A stretch of 39,974 bases of DNA, taken from contig JAAVBC010000009.1 of NCBI GenBank assembly GCA_014803765.1, positions 1-39,974 of the forward strand. Reading direction: 5' to 3'. The translations under genes and the position numbers were made by a program. Each line of letters begins with the position of its first letter. Position 1 is the stretch's first letter. The notes below the pieces were generated by a model. It was not told the DNA's origin, made no database searches, and saw only the letters and a program-made list of their open reading frames with translations. This document shows, in pieces, positions 32,373 to 39,974 of the stretch. This stretch comes from Bacteroides sp. Lineage in GTDB: Bacteria; Bacteroidota; Bacteroidia; Bacteroidales; Muribaculaceae.

Positions 32373-32403
32373 CCCGCCTGATTTTCTAAATTAGGCGGGT
32401 TTT
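32371..32403 (+). terminator. Rho-independent terminator after ribD
   Basis: AACCCGCCT (32371-32379) pairs with AGGCGGGTT (32393-32401) and is followed by further T residues. It sits directly behind the minisatellite and ends the peptidase-ribD transcript. Confidence 0.85.
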
Positions 32404-32447
32404 AACAAATTTTAAATTGAGATTGAGGATATTTCACAGATTGTTAT

Positions 32448-32455
32448 TAACTTTG
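32448..32455 (+). promoter_or_regulatory. -7 element of the promoter for the lipoprotein/outer-membrane block
   Basis: TAACTTTG matches TAnnTTTG; a TTG lies 22 bases upstream. The start site near 32462 would be at or after the TTG codon at 32460, which argues for translation from the GTG at 32487. Confidence 0.65.
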
Positions 32456-32486
32456 TAGGTTGAAAATTATACTTCAATTTCAGAAC

Positions 32487-34019
32487 GTGAAAAGATTATC
32501 AGCATTACGCGCTTTCTCCAAGCGAAATATATATCGCCTGCTTATCGCCCTCCCGGCTGTGGCAGCCCTCACTCTCTCTTCCTGCAATTCCAAGGAGGAG
32601 GATGCACCCGCATACGAACCTGCCGTCTCAGTGGCAGTGACCAATTTCTCAATCTCGCCTAACGCGAAAGTGATGGCTGACCTCGATTCAGTCTTTTTCT
32701 CAATCGATCTGGATCGCGGGATAATCTTTAACGCTGATTCTCTCCCGAAAGGGACTGCCATAGATAAACTCGTGCCGGTAATCACGTATCCCTCTACTGT
32801 GGAAAAGGCTGTGATTAACATGACCGGCGGATCGACACGCACAGGCTCTGTAGATTACACGGAGAACCCCACGGATTCCATTGACTTCTCAGGCAATGTG
32901 ACTCTCACCCTGACTGCCGATAATCTTGAACGCACCTACACTATCCGCGTCAATGTCCATAAAATGGTGGCTGATTCGCTGATGTGGGATAAGGTGGCTG
33001 TCGCGCCCCTCCCCTCCCGACTCGCAAATCCGAAGGAGCAGCGGACTGTAGCTTTCGGCAAGAAGGTGTTTACCCTCCTGCGTGAATCCGATAACTCTCT
33101 GACCCTCTCTTCCTGTGAGTCTCCCGCTGATAAGACTTGGCAGCGTAATGCGCTCTCCCTCCCCTTCACTCCGGATATCCGCTCCCTCAATGCCTCCGAT
33201 GATGCTCTCTATATCCTCTCGGATGCAGGAGAACTCTATTCTTCGGCTGACGGCGCGGCATGGACTGCCGTCGGCAAGAACTGGCTGAATATTATCGGCG
33301 GGTTCAGCAGCTCCATACTCGGAATAAGCAGGGATGCGTCCGGCAATCTTATTCATGATGTATATCCTCAGCTTGCAGGCTACACTCCTCAGCCCCTCGA
33401 CCCCTCTTTCCCGATTGAGAATCTTTCCGAGTTCCACACTTTCTCTACGAAGTGGGCAACCGAACCGATGGGATTCTTCGTCGGCGGCGAGCGCGACGGC
33501 AAGTATTCCGATGCTACATGGAGTTTCGACGGCACTCAGTGGGCTGTGATCTCCAACACTCCTCTCCCCAAACTTTCCTCTCCCCTTATCATACCCTATT
33601 TCAATTATCGCAAGACCACCACTTCCTGGATTCAGACCGAATATAGCGTATTCCTCTGCATCGGCGGCAGACTCGCCGACGGAAGCCTCAACCCCTATGT
33701 CTACATATCTTACGATAATGGCGTCAACTGGCAGAAAGCTCCGACTCTTCTCCAGCTTCCGGATTATGTAGCGGCAACCTACGCTGCGGATGCGGCAATT
33801 GTCGCAACCCCGATGAACGCGTCGCTCGACGCTTACTGGCAGCAGAAGTCCACTCCCTCTCCCAAGGGAGCACGAATAAGCTATTTCGTCGACGGCTCTG
33901 ACGTGGATTGGGATTGCCCCTATATCTATCTTTTCGGAGGAATCGGCAATCAGGGTAATCTTAATAATGAGATTCTGCGCGCAGTGCTCGCCCGACTCAC
34001 TTTCTCCCCCCTCTTCTGA
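32487..34019 (+). CDS. DUF6242-like lipoprotein
   Basis: From the GTG at 32487 the protein has 510 residues (MKRLSALRAFSKRN...). The upstream TTG at 32460 coincides with the predicted transcription start and is rejected. A signal peptide ends in the lipobox LTLSSC (Cys33), followed by acidic SKEEDAP, so it should be an exported lipoprotein. An N-terminal Ig-like region (about 45-165) contains cadherin-like phrases (DLERTYTIRVNVHK). The rest has repeated blades with SADGAAWTAVGKNW, SFDGTQWAVISNTPLP and SYDNGVNWQKAPTLL, like a beta-propeller. I assign DUF6242 from memory of Bacteroidota proteins of this form at this locus; function unknown. It heads a plus-strand row leading to uppS, bamA and skp. 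Confidence 0.7.
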   Translation: MKRLSALRAFSKRNIYRLLIALPAVAALTLSSCNSKEEDAPAYEPAVSVAVTNFSISPNAKVMADLDSVFFSIDLDRGIIFNADSLPKGTAIDKLVPVITYPSTVEKAVINMTGGSTRTGSVDYTENPTDSIDFSGNVTLTLTADNLERTYTIRVNVHKMVADSLMWDKVAVAPLPSRLANPKEQRTVAFGKKVFTLLRESDNSLTLSSCESPADKTWQRNALSLPFTPDIRSLNASDDALYILSDAGELYSSADGAAWTAVGKNWLNIIGGFSSSILGISRDASGNLIHDVYPQLAGYTPQPLDPSFPIENLSEFHTFSTKWATEPMGFFVGGERDGKYSDATWSFDGTQWAVISNTPLPKLSSPLIIPYFNYRKTTTSWIQTEYSVFLCIGGRLADGSLNPYVYISYDNGVNWQKAPTLLQLPDYVAATYAADAAIVATPMNASLDAYWQQKSTPSPKGARISYFVDGSDVDWDCPYIYLFGGIGNQGNLNNEILRAVLARLTFSPLF

Positions 34020-34091
34020 TGTTTCATTTTCCATTGAAATATATTCTTATTAATCCCCTCTTTCTTCTCAATCCGACATCCGATAAGCATC

Positions 34092-34781
34092 ATGCGTAAA
34101 TATCTTCTAAGCATATTGACCCTGCTCTCATTTCTCCCGGGCTTCCTGACTTCTGCGAATGCTCAGGAGGATTATCGCTTCGATATGGGAGGAGGCATCG
34201 GCATGACCGGGTATCTCGGCGATGCAAACACCGCCAATCTCTATCGCAATCCCTCCTGGGATCTCGAACTCCTCTTCCGCTATATCGCAAATCCGCGCTG
34301 GGCGTTCAAGACGAATTTCTATGTCGGAGGTCTGCGCGGAAATTCCGAGCAGATGACCAATGTCTTCCCCTCCGGAGAGAACTTTAAGTTCTCCACTACT
34401 TTTTATGAACTCGGAGAAATGGCTGAGTTCAATTTCTTCAACTACGGCATGGGGGAACGCTATCGGAAACTCAAGCGCTTCTCACCCTATATCACGGGTG
34501 GACTGTCGCTGACAATGTGGAGCGTGGAGGGACACACTTATGCCGGATTCACCATCCCGTTCGGCGTTGGTGCGAAATTTAAAATCAACCGCCGACTGAA
34601 TCTGGGACTCGAGTTCCTGATGAAGAAGGTGTTTACTGATAAACTGGACGGCGAACATCTCGCTGACCCGTTCGCCATAAAGAGTTCTTTCGCAAAGAAC
34701 ACTGACTGGTATTCCACGCTGACAATCACACTGAGCTATGAGTTCAGCAAGCGCTGTCAGCAATGCCACTATAAAGAGTAA
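34092..34781 (+). CDS. DUF6089-like small outer-membrane beta-barrel protein
   Basis: The protein has 229 residues and a signal peptide (MRKYLLSILTLLSFLPGFLTSANAQ). The mature part, starting EDYRFDMGGGIGMTGYLGDANTANLYRNPSWDLELLFRY, has amphipathic strands and ends in STLTITLSYEF before a Cys-rich tail (KRCQQCHYKE). This fits an eight-stranded barrel of the DUF6089 type found next to uppS in Bacteroidota. The function is not known; the steady association with BamA suggests a part in outer-membrane assembly (inference). It lies 72 bases after the lipoprotein gene and 32 bases before uppS. Confidence 0.75.
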   Translation: MRKYLLSILTLLSFLPGFLTSANAQEDYRFDMGGGIGMTGYLGDANTANLYRNPSWDLELLFRYIANPRWAFKTNFYVGGLRGNSEQMTNVFPSGENFKFSTTFYELGEMAEFNFFNYGMGERYRKLKRFSPYITGGLSLTMWSVEGHTYAGFTIPFGVGAKFKINRRLNLGLEFLMKKVFTDKLDGEHLADPFAIKSSFAKNTDWYSTLTITLSYEFSKRCQQCHYKE

Positions 34782-34813
34782 TCTAACGCTATAACATTCG
34801 ATTCAGAGAGAAG

Positions 34814-35626
34814 ATGACAGAACTTGAAGCAATCCTCGCAGAGATCGACCCTGCCCGCCTTCCGCGCCATGTGGCTATCATCATGGACGGCAATGGCAGA
34901 TGGGCTCGCAGTAAAGGTCTTCCGCGCTCCGACGGTCACGCCGAGGGAGTGACGTCAGTCCATCGTGCCGTTGAGTTCGCTTCGGATCTGGGAATAGAGT
35001 ATCTGACTCTTTACGCTTTTTCCACCGAGAACTGGAATCGCCCACCGGAGGAGGTGGAGACTCTGATGTATCTCATCGGATGGGCTATCGAACGCGAGCT
35101 CCCGGATCTTATCCGGAATAATGTGCGAATCCGCCTGATAGGGGATATTCCCCGAATCCCGGAGAAGGCACGCGAAAAACTCCTGAATGCGGAACGCGCT
35201 ACATCCTCATGCACCGGTCTGACCCTGGGTATGTGTCTGAGCTATTCTTCCCGCTGGGAAATCACTGAGGCAGCCCGCCGGCTCGCCCGACTCGCCGCCG
35301 ACGGCAAGTTGGACCCGGAGGTGATCGATGAAAATATCCTCGCCTCAAATCTCTCCACAGCCGGTATGCCTGACCCCGACCTGCTTATCCGCACCGGCGG
35401 CGAGCAACGCATTTCTAATTTCCTCCTCTGGCAGATAGCTTATAGCGAACTCTGTTTCACCCCCGTCCTCTGGCCCGATTTCGGCAAGAAGGATTTTGCT
35501 GAAGCAATACTCGATTATCAGAACCGCGAACGCCGCTTCGGCAAGACGAGCGGTCAGATCAACGATAATATACCTGATGAGACCTATGGTCTGTCCTCCG
35601 GCTCTGCCGAAGATTTATTGACCTGA
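34814..35626 (+). CDS. uppS: Isoprenyl transferase (undecaprenyl diphosphate synthase)
   Basis: A 270-residue cis-prenyltransferase. HVAIIMDGNGRWARSKGLPRSDGH carries the catalytic Asp25 and the diphosphate-binding arginines; LTLYAFSTENWNRP and the C-terminal DLLIRTGGEQRISNFLLWQIAYSELCF are the other family signatures. It adds isopentenyl units to farnesyl diphosphate to form the C55 carrier used for peptidoglycan, O-antigen and capsule. The length exceeds the E. coli enzyme by about 17 residues, because of extra residues at both ends. The bamA gene follows 33 bases after the stop. Confidence 0.96.
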   Translation: MTELEAILAEIDPARLPRHVAIIMDGNGRWARSKGLPRSDGHAEGVTSVHRAVEFASDLGIEYLTLYAFSTENWNRPPEEVETLMYLIGWAIERELPDLIRNNVRIRLIGDIPRIPEKAREKLLNAERATSSCTGLTLGMCLSYSSRWEITEAARRLARLAADGKLDPEVIDENILASNLSTAGMPDPDLLIRTGGEQRISNFLLWQIAYSELCFTPVLWPDFGKKDFAEAILDYQNRERRFGKTSGQINDNIPDETYGLSSGSAEDLLT

Positions 35627-35659
35627 GCATCTCTCCATTTTTCTCACTATCCCTGCATT

Positions 35660-38299
35660 ATGACTTTTAATAAGTATCTTAAAATATTCCTCTCCTCGCT
35701 TTTGATGGGCTGCTTCTCGGGAGCCGCCGCACAGTCGCTTCCTGCTACTGACACTGTCTATGCCCCGGATGTCATATATTCCCCCATCCCACGCCAATAT
35801 GAAATCGCCGGCATCACAGTGTCGGGTATCACCCATGTGGATGATTACGTCATTATCGGCTATTCCGGTCTGACCGTCGGCGAGAAGATCGATATCCCCG
35901 GCGATGCGATATCGAACGCCGTGAAACGCTTCTGGCGTCAGGGTCTTTATTCGAAAGTGCAGATCCTCGTCACCAAGACCGTCGGCGACAAGGTGTGGCT
36001 CGAAATAGCCCTCCGCCAGCAGCCGCGTCTCGCCGAACTTAAGTTCTCCGGCATCAAGGGGGGCGAAAAGAAGGATCTGACCGAACGCCTCGGAATGGTG
36101 ACCGGACAACAGCTGACCCCGAATATCATCGACCGCGCCAAGAAAATCGTGGAGTCCTATTATGCAGGGAAGGGCTTCAAGAATGCCGCAGTCCGCATGG
36201 TGCGCCAGCCCGACCTCTCCAAGGAGAATCAGGAAATACTGACGATTGATGTCGATCGCCGCAATAAGGTGAAAGTCCATAAGATTTATGTGGATGGCAA
36301 TGAGGTGCTCTCTGATAATCGCGTGAAACGCGCCATGAAGAAGACCAACGAGAATGGCACTCTGCTCAATCTCTTCAAGCAAAAGAAATTCGTGGAATCG
36401 GATTATGAGGATGATAAGCGCCGAATAATCGATAAGTATAATGAGTTGGGCTATCGAGATGCGCGTATTGTCAGCGACACAGTCACCCGCTACGATGACG
36501 GAGCCGTGGATGTCCATCTGAAAGTCGATGAGGGTAAGAAGTATTATATCAGTGACATCTCATGGGTCGGCAATACCGTCTATCCTACCGAAACCCTCAA
36601 TCAGGTGCTTGGTATCTATCCGGGTGAGGTCTATAATCAGAAACGTCTGGAAAAGCGTACACGCGATGATGAGGATGCTGTCAGCAACCTTTATCTTGAT
36701 AATGGCTATCTCTTCTTCCAGCTCGTCCCCATCGAGGAGAATATCAAGGGTGACTCCGTAGCCCTTCAGATGCGCGTTCACGAAGGTCAGCAGGCGCGTA
36801 TCAACCGCGTCGTCATCAATGGTAACGACCAACTCTACGAGAAGGTGATACGCCGCGACCTGCGCGTGCGCCCGGGCGACCTCTTCTCGAAATCCGACCT
36901 CATGCGCTCCGCCCGCGAAATCGCTGCTTCCGGTCATTTCAACCCGGAGACTATGGGCATCAATCCCGAACCGAATGAGAACGACGGCACTGTCGATATC
37001 GTCTTCGACCTCGAATCCAAACCTAACGATAAGATTCAGCTCTCGTTCGGCTGGGGTCAGACAGGTGTGACAGGTCAGGTGGCTCTCTCGTTCTCGAATT
37101 TCTCTATCAAGAATCTGTTTAACCCTTCTTCTTATAAGGGAATCATCCCGCGCGGTGACGGTCAGACGTTCTCTATCTCTGCCCAGACCAACGCAAAGTA
37201 TTTCCAGTCGTATTCGATCTCTTTCTTCGATCCCTGGTTGGGCGGCAAACGCCCGAACTCTCTCAGCGTATCGCTGGATTACTCGCGCTCTACGGGTGTG
37301 AACTCTTCATATTATAATGATAACTGGCAGAACGCCTATCTCTACTCTATCTATAATCAGGGCAACTATGGTTCGAACTATGGCAACTATGCTTATCAGA
37401 ATGCCTATGACCCGAACAAGGTGCTTCAGATGGCAGGTGTCTCTGTCGGCTTCGGAACGCGCCTGACCTGGCCCGATGATTATTTCACATTCCAGGCGTC
37501 GCTCTCCTATCGCTGGTATTACCTGAAGAACTGGGAGTATCTCTATTATATGAACAACGGCACTTCCAACGCTCTGACCCTGGGTCTGACACTTTCACGT
37601 ACAAGTATCGACAACCCGATCTATACCCGCCGCGGTTCGCAGTTCTCGATCGAGGCGTCTCTGACTCCTCCGGTCAGCCTTTTCAACAAACATAAGAATT
37701 GGGAACAGCTTTCCTACGAAGCTAATAAGCTCAACAGCCAGCCGGCAAAGGCAGAACTCTATAAATGGATTGAATATTGGAAGCTGAAGTTCAAGAGCAA
37801 GACCTTCACACCGCTGACAGACCCGGACGGACAGTGGACCCTCGTCCTTATGACACGCGCCGATTTCGGTCTGCTCGGCTCTTACAATAAGTGGGTGAAG
37901 ACCCCGTTCGAAACTTTCTATTTCGGTGGCGACGGCATGTCGGGCAGCTACACATACGCTACGGAGACTATCGCAATGCGCGGCTACGACAACGGTCAGT
38001 TCACACCCTGGGGTCAGGAGGGCTATGCCTACGCCAAGTATTGCTTCGAGCTCCACTTCCCCTTCATGCTGCAACCCTCCACGACTATCTACGCTCTGGC
38101 ATTCGCTGAAGCGGGTAACTGTTGGACCTCCGTCGAGCAGTTCGCTCCGTTCAACCTGAAACGCTCCGCCGGTGTCGGTGTGCGTGTCTACCTCCAGATG
38201 CTCGGCTTCCTCGGAATTGACTGGGGCTATGGTTTCGACAAAGTCCAGGGTCGCCGCGGCGGCAGCCAGATCCACTTCGTCCTCGGTCAGGAATTCTGA
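35660..38299 (+). CDS. bamA: Outer-membrane protein assembly factor BamA
   Basis: The protein has 879 residues. A signal peptide (MTFNKYLKIFLSSLLMGCFSGAAAQ) is followed by five POTRA domains (about residues 45-450; for example VKVHKIYVDGNEVLSDNRVKRAM and ARINRVVINGNDQLYEKVIRRDLRVRPGDLFS). The C-terminal 16-strand barrel (about 455-879) has loops rich in Tyr/Asn and ends IHFVLGQEF with the C-terminal Phe. BamA inserts beta-barrel proteins into the outer membrane. Codon bias is strong, as expected of an abundant essential protein. The stop codon TGA is at 38297-38299; its last base is the first base of the inverted-repeat element at 38299-38496, which separates it from skp. Confidence 0.96.
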   Translation: MTFNKYLKIFLSSLLMGCFSGAAAQSLPATDTVYAPDVIYSPIPRQYEIAGITVSGITHVDDYVIIGYSGLTVGEKIDIPGDAISNAVKRFWRQGLYSKVQILVTKTVGDKVWLEIALRQQPRLAELKFSGIKGGEKKDLTERLGMVTGQQLTPNIIDRAKKIVESYYAGKGFKNAAVRMVRQPDLSKENQEILTIDVDRRNKVKVHKIYVDGNEVLSDNRVKRAMKKTNENGTLLNLFKQKKFVESDYEDDKRRIIDKYNELGYRDARIVSDTVTRYDDGAVDVHLKVDEGKKYYISDISWVGNTVYPTETLNQVLGIYPGEVYNQKRLEKRTRDDEDAVSNLYLDNGYLFFQLVPIEENIKGDSVALQMRVHEGQQARINRVVINGNDQLYEKVIRRDLRVRPGDLFSKSDLMRSAREIAASGHFNPETMGINPEPNENDGTVDIVFDLESKPNDKIQLSFGWGQTGVTGQVALSFSNFSIKNLFNPSSYKGIIPRGDGQTFSISAQTNAKYFQSYSISFFDPWLGGKRPNSLSVSLDYSRSTGVNSSYYNDNWQNAYLYSIYNQGNYGSNYGNYAYQNAYDPNKVLQMAGVSVGFGTRLTWPDDYFTFQASLSYRWYYLKNWEYLYYMNNGTSNALTLGLTLSRTSIDNPIYTRRGSQFSIEASLTPPVSLFNKHKNWEQLSYEANKLNSQPAKAELYKWIEYWKLKFKSKTFTPLTDPDGQWTLVLMTRADFGLLGSYNKWVKTPFETFYFGGDGMSGSYTYATETIAMRGYDNGQFTPWGQEGYAYAKYCFELHFPFMLQPSTTIYALAFAEAGNCWTSVEQFAPFNLKRSAGVGVRVYLQMLGFLGIDWGYGFDKVQGRRGGSQIHFVLGQEF

Positions 38300-38496
38300 G
38301 AGTATGTTTACTTTTAAATGATTTTAGCACAAAGAGAGATTTTGGGATGATTTTCCAAAGTTGAAGAGGAAGCGATGCGGGCATCGCGACCGATGAAATC
38401 TTTGGAAAAGCGCCCAAAAGATCCTTTGGGATGAAATCAAGAAGTATTTTGTCCATTATATTGTTTGTTAATTCGGTTTAAAAGTAAACATACTCT
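38299..38496 (+). mobile_element. Second type of ~198-bp inverted-repeat element between bamA and skp
   Basis: Perfect 20-bp terminal inverted repeats (38299-38318, AGAGTATGTTTACTTTTAAA, and 38477-38496) bound a 198-bp non-coding unit. Inside are nested arms: TTTTCCAAAG (38351-38360) with CTTTGGAAAA (38400-38409), and GCGATG (38372-38377) with CATCGC (38382-38387) closing a four-base loop. TTTGGGATGA occurs twice (38341 and 38425). The sequence is unrelated to copies A and B. It may be a miniature transposable element or a structured RNA or processing site. The rest of the 316-base spacer (38497-38615) is AT-rich leader of skp with no further feature seen. Confidence 0.7.
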
Positions 38497-38615
38497 GACG
38501 CAATCCTTAAAAATTCCTAAAGGGATTAAACTATAAATAAAGTAGTTGTTCTAATTAATATGTACGTACTCACGCCCCGTGCGTCCGTAAATGAGAATTA
38601 AATACATAAACGACT

Positions 38616-39131
38616 ATGAAAAAGATATTCATCACAATGGCAGTCGTGCTTGCTGCCGCTTTCAGTGCTTCCGCACAGAAATTCGCCCTCGTGGATATGG
38701 ACTATGTACTCCGTAATGTCCCTGCCTACGAAATGGCTAACGAACAGCTCAATCAAGTTTCTCAGCGTTGGGAAAAGGAGGTCAATGAACTCTCCAAGGA
38801 GGCTGAGACAATGTATAAGAACTATCAGGCGGACATGGTGTTCCTCACTGATGACCAGAAAAAGAAACGTGAGGAGACTATCGTAGCCAAAGAGAAGGAA
38901 GTGACCGACACGCGCTATAAATACTTCGGTCCGGAAGGTGAGCTCTACAAGAAGCGTCAGTCGCTTATGAAACCGATCCAGGAGGATGTATATAATGCCG
39001 TAAAGGCTGTAGCCGAAGAGAAAGGTTATCAGGTGATTTTCGACCGTGCATCTTCCCAGAGCATAGTCTTCGCCTCTCCGCGAATCGATGTCAGCAATGA
39101 AGTTCTTGCAAAGTTGGGCTATTCCAAATAA
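38616..39131 (+). CDS. OmpH/Skp-family periplasmic chaperone (first copy)
   Basis: The protein has 171 residues with a signal peptide (MKKIFITMAVVLAAAFSASAQ). The mature part begins KFALVDMDYVLRNVPAYEMANEQL, the OmpH start, and continues with a long charged coiled coil (about residues 45-120; WEKEVNELSKEAETMYKNYQ) before a returning strand region (YQVIFDRASSQSIVFASP). It should be a trimeric tentacle chaperone holding unfolded outer-membrane proteins for BamA, whose gene is upstream. The two copies in tandem differ clearly in sequence, so the duplication is old. Confidence 0.93.
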   Translation: MKKIFITMAVVLAAAFSASAQKFALVDMDYVLRNVPAYEMANEQLNQVSQRWEKEVNELSKEAETMYKNYQADMVFLTDDQKKKREETIVAKEKEVTDTRYKYFGPEGELYKKRQSLMKPIQEDVYNAVKAVAEEKGYQVIFDRASSQSIVFASPRIDVSNEVLAKLGYSK

Positions 39132-39136
39132 TTTGC

Positions 39137-39144
39137 TAACTTTG
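39137..39144 (+). promoter_or_regulatory. Putative -7 element upstream of repeat copy B and the second skp
   Basis: TAACTTTG fits TAnnTTTG, five bases after the first skp stop codon. A GTTGGG lies about 20 bases upstream in place of TTTG. A start near 39151 would coincide with the first bases of copy B. Confidence 0.5.
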
Positions 39145-39148
39145 CAGA

Positions 39149-39348
39149 AATAAGTAAGTAATGAAAATTAATGTGTATATAAAACTTCAAGATTTTTGAG
39201 ATAATTTCCATGCGGAAGAAAGGAAGATACTATAGTATCTGACTGACTGACAATTGGAAATTAGCCAAAAAGATTAAGTTTTATTACACAAGATATTTCA
39301 TTCCCACTTACTTTTATAATATCGTTTAATTTTCATTACTTACTTATT
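39149..39348 (+). mobile_element. Repeat element copy B: ~200-bp MITE-like inverted-repeat element
   Basis: Perfect 23-bp terminal inverted repeats (39149-39171 and 39326-39348) bound the second full copy of the family seen at 9736-9933. The central dyad AGATACTATAGTATCT (39225-39240) is fully self-complementary here, and in copy A it is changed but still forms arms. It fills most of the spacer between the two skp genes and has the same orientation relative to transcription as copy A has to pncB. No target-site duplication is clear. Confidence 0.8.
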
Positions 39349-39383
39349 AGATTGGAATAAAACTAAAAAAAACAATATAACTG

Positions 39384-39890
39384 ATGCTTAAGAAAATCCT
39401 TTTGGCTGTAGCCGTGACTTTCGGTCTTGCAGCTTCCGCACAGACCGTCAAGATCGGTCTCGTCGACATCAACAGCGTTATCGGCGCAATGCCCGAAACT
39501 ACTGCCGCTCAGCAGAAGATTCAGGAGACTCAGACTAAATATGAAGCTGAATACACCAAACTCGGTGAAGAACTCCAGAAGCAATACACTGAATTGCAGA
39601 ACATGCCCGAAACCGAGCTCCCCGCTATCCGCGAGCGTAAGACAAAGGCTTTCGCCGACAATCAGCAGAAGCTTCAGGCTTTCGAGCAGCAGGTGATGCA
39701 GGATCTCCAGAAGCTCCAGAATGACCTTATGGCTCCCATCATCCAGAAGTGTCAGAGCGCTATCGAATCTGTAGGCAAGGAGGGTTCTTACACTCTCGTG
39801 CAGGCTCTCGATCCGCAGACTGTGTTCTATTACAGCTCACCCGCAGAGGATATCACTCCCCTGGTGAAGACTAAGCTCGGTCTCAAATAA
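39384..39890 (+). CDS. OmpH/Skp-family periplasmic chaperone (second copy)
   Basis: The protein has 168 residues with a signal peptide (MLKKILLAVAVTFGLAASAQ) and the OmpH beginning TVKIGLVDINSVIGAMPETTAAQQKIQE. The coiled-coil arm is rich in Gln/Glu/Lys (KYEAEYTKLGEELQKQYTELQ ... KLQAFEQQVMQDLQ), and the core ends SYTLVQALDPQTVFYYSSPAEDITP. It is a second Skp-type chaperone, separated from the first by repeat copy B. In related genomes murI often follows; the window ends before it could appear. A perfect terminator follows 20 bases after the stop. Confidence 0.93.
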   Translation: MLKKILLAVAVTFGLAASAQTVKIGLVDINSVIGAMPETTAAQQKIQETQTKYEAEYTKLGEELQKQYTELQNMPETELPAIRERKTKAFADNQQKLQAFEQQVMQDLQKLQNDLMAPIIQKCQSAIESVGKEGSYTLVQALDPQTVFYYSSPAEDITPLVKTKLGLK

Positions 39891-39910
39891 TCCGCCGACA
39901 AAAATATTCG

Positions 39911-39941
39911 GGCGGCTCCCGGAATTCCGGGAGCCGCCTTT
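39911..39941 (+). terminator. Rho-independent terminator after the second skp
   Basis: A perfect 12-bp GC-rich stem (39911-39922 with 39927-39938) closes on the loop AATT and is followed by TTT. It ends the outer-membrane biogenesis block. The last 33 bases of the window hold nothing recognisable. Confidence 0.9.
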
Positions 39942-39974
39942 GTATAAATAGCCGCCGCAGACCGCAATGATATC

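Noticed and set aside
32889-34034. 381-codon open frame on the minus strand
   Set aside because: It lies wholly antisense to the lipoprotein gene, which has a signal peptide, lipobox and promoter; the antisense translation is low in hydrophobic core and without motifs. It results from codon bias of the real gene.
35615-36517. 300-codon open frame on the minus strand
   Set aside because: Antisense to the BamA POTRA region; no start context or family features.

Overview
The window looks like a chromosomal segment of a Bacteroidota, order Bacteroidales, possibly Muribaculaceae (the family is my inference). The signs are several promoters of the Bacteroidota type (TTTG, about 19-20 bases, TAnnTTTG), the fragment of a TonB-dependent outer-membrane receptor at the left edge, a DAHP synthase/chorismate mutase fusion, gldE, and the block DUF6242-like lipoprotein, DUF6089-like barrel, uppS, bamA, skp, skp. 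No tRNA, rRNA, CRISPR array, phage gene or transposase was seen.

Layout. 1-681: receptor C-terminus, a hairpin and a small doubtful ORF. 662-2961: p-aminobenzoate genes, pabB-pabC on the minus strand and pabA divergent. 3039-4875 (minus): MarR-type regulator, FrnE-type dithiol oxidoreductase, metallo-beta-lactamase-fold hydrolase. 5068-8448 (plus): two tandem AspT-family transporters. 8495-11075 (minus): pncB and an integral membrane protein, separated by a 198-bp repeat element. 11272-15840 (plus): DUF3943-type envelope protein and a calcium P-type ATPase. 15982-21354 (minus): gldE, phosphopantetheinyl transferase, prephenate dehydratase, aminotransferase, DAHP synthase/chorismate mutase. 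21470-26059 (minus): AddA-like helicase-nuclease, SUI1/YciH factor, HU. 26381-28973 (plus): two rhomboids and an EEP hydrolase. 29099-32263 (plus): exported M3 peptidase and ribD. 32487-39890 (plus): outer-membrane biogenesis block ending with bamA and two Skp-type chaperones.

How the genes work together. The pab genes convert chorismate to p-aminobenzoate for folate, while the DAHP synthase/pheA cluster makes chorismate and directs it to phenylalanine. The last block supplies the undecaprenyl lipid carrier (uppS), the outer-membrane insertase (bamA) and its periplasmic chaperones (skp), headed by an uncharacterised lipoprotein and a small barrel.

The most unusual content is in the spacers. 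A ~200-bp inverted-repeat family has two full copies (9736-9933 and 39149-39348) in the same orientation relative to the flanking genes. It also has two solo tips: one coincides with the start codon region of pabB, the other forms the last codons of the aminotransferase gene. A second, unrelated ~198-bp inverted-repeat element begins on the last base of the bamA stop codon. There are also three regularly spaced dyads in the peptidase leader, a 9-bp minisatellite after ribD and a homopurine repeat upstream of pheA.
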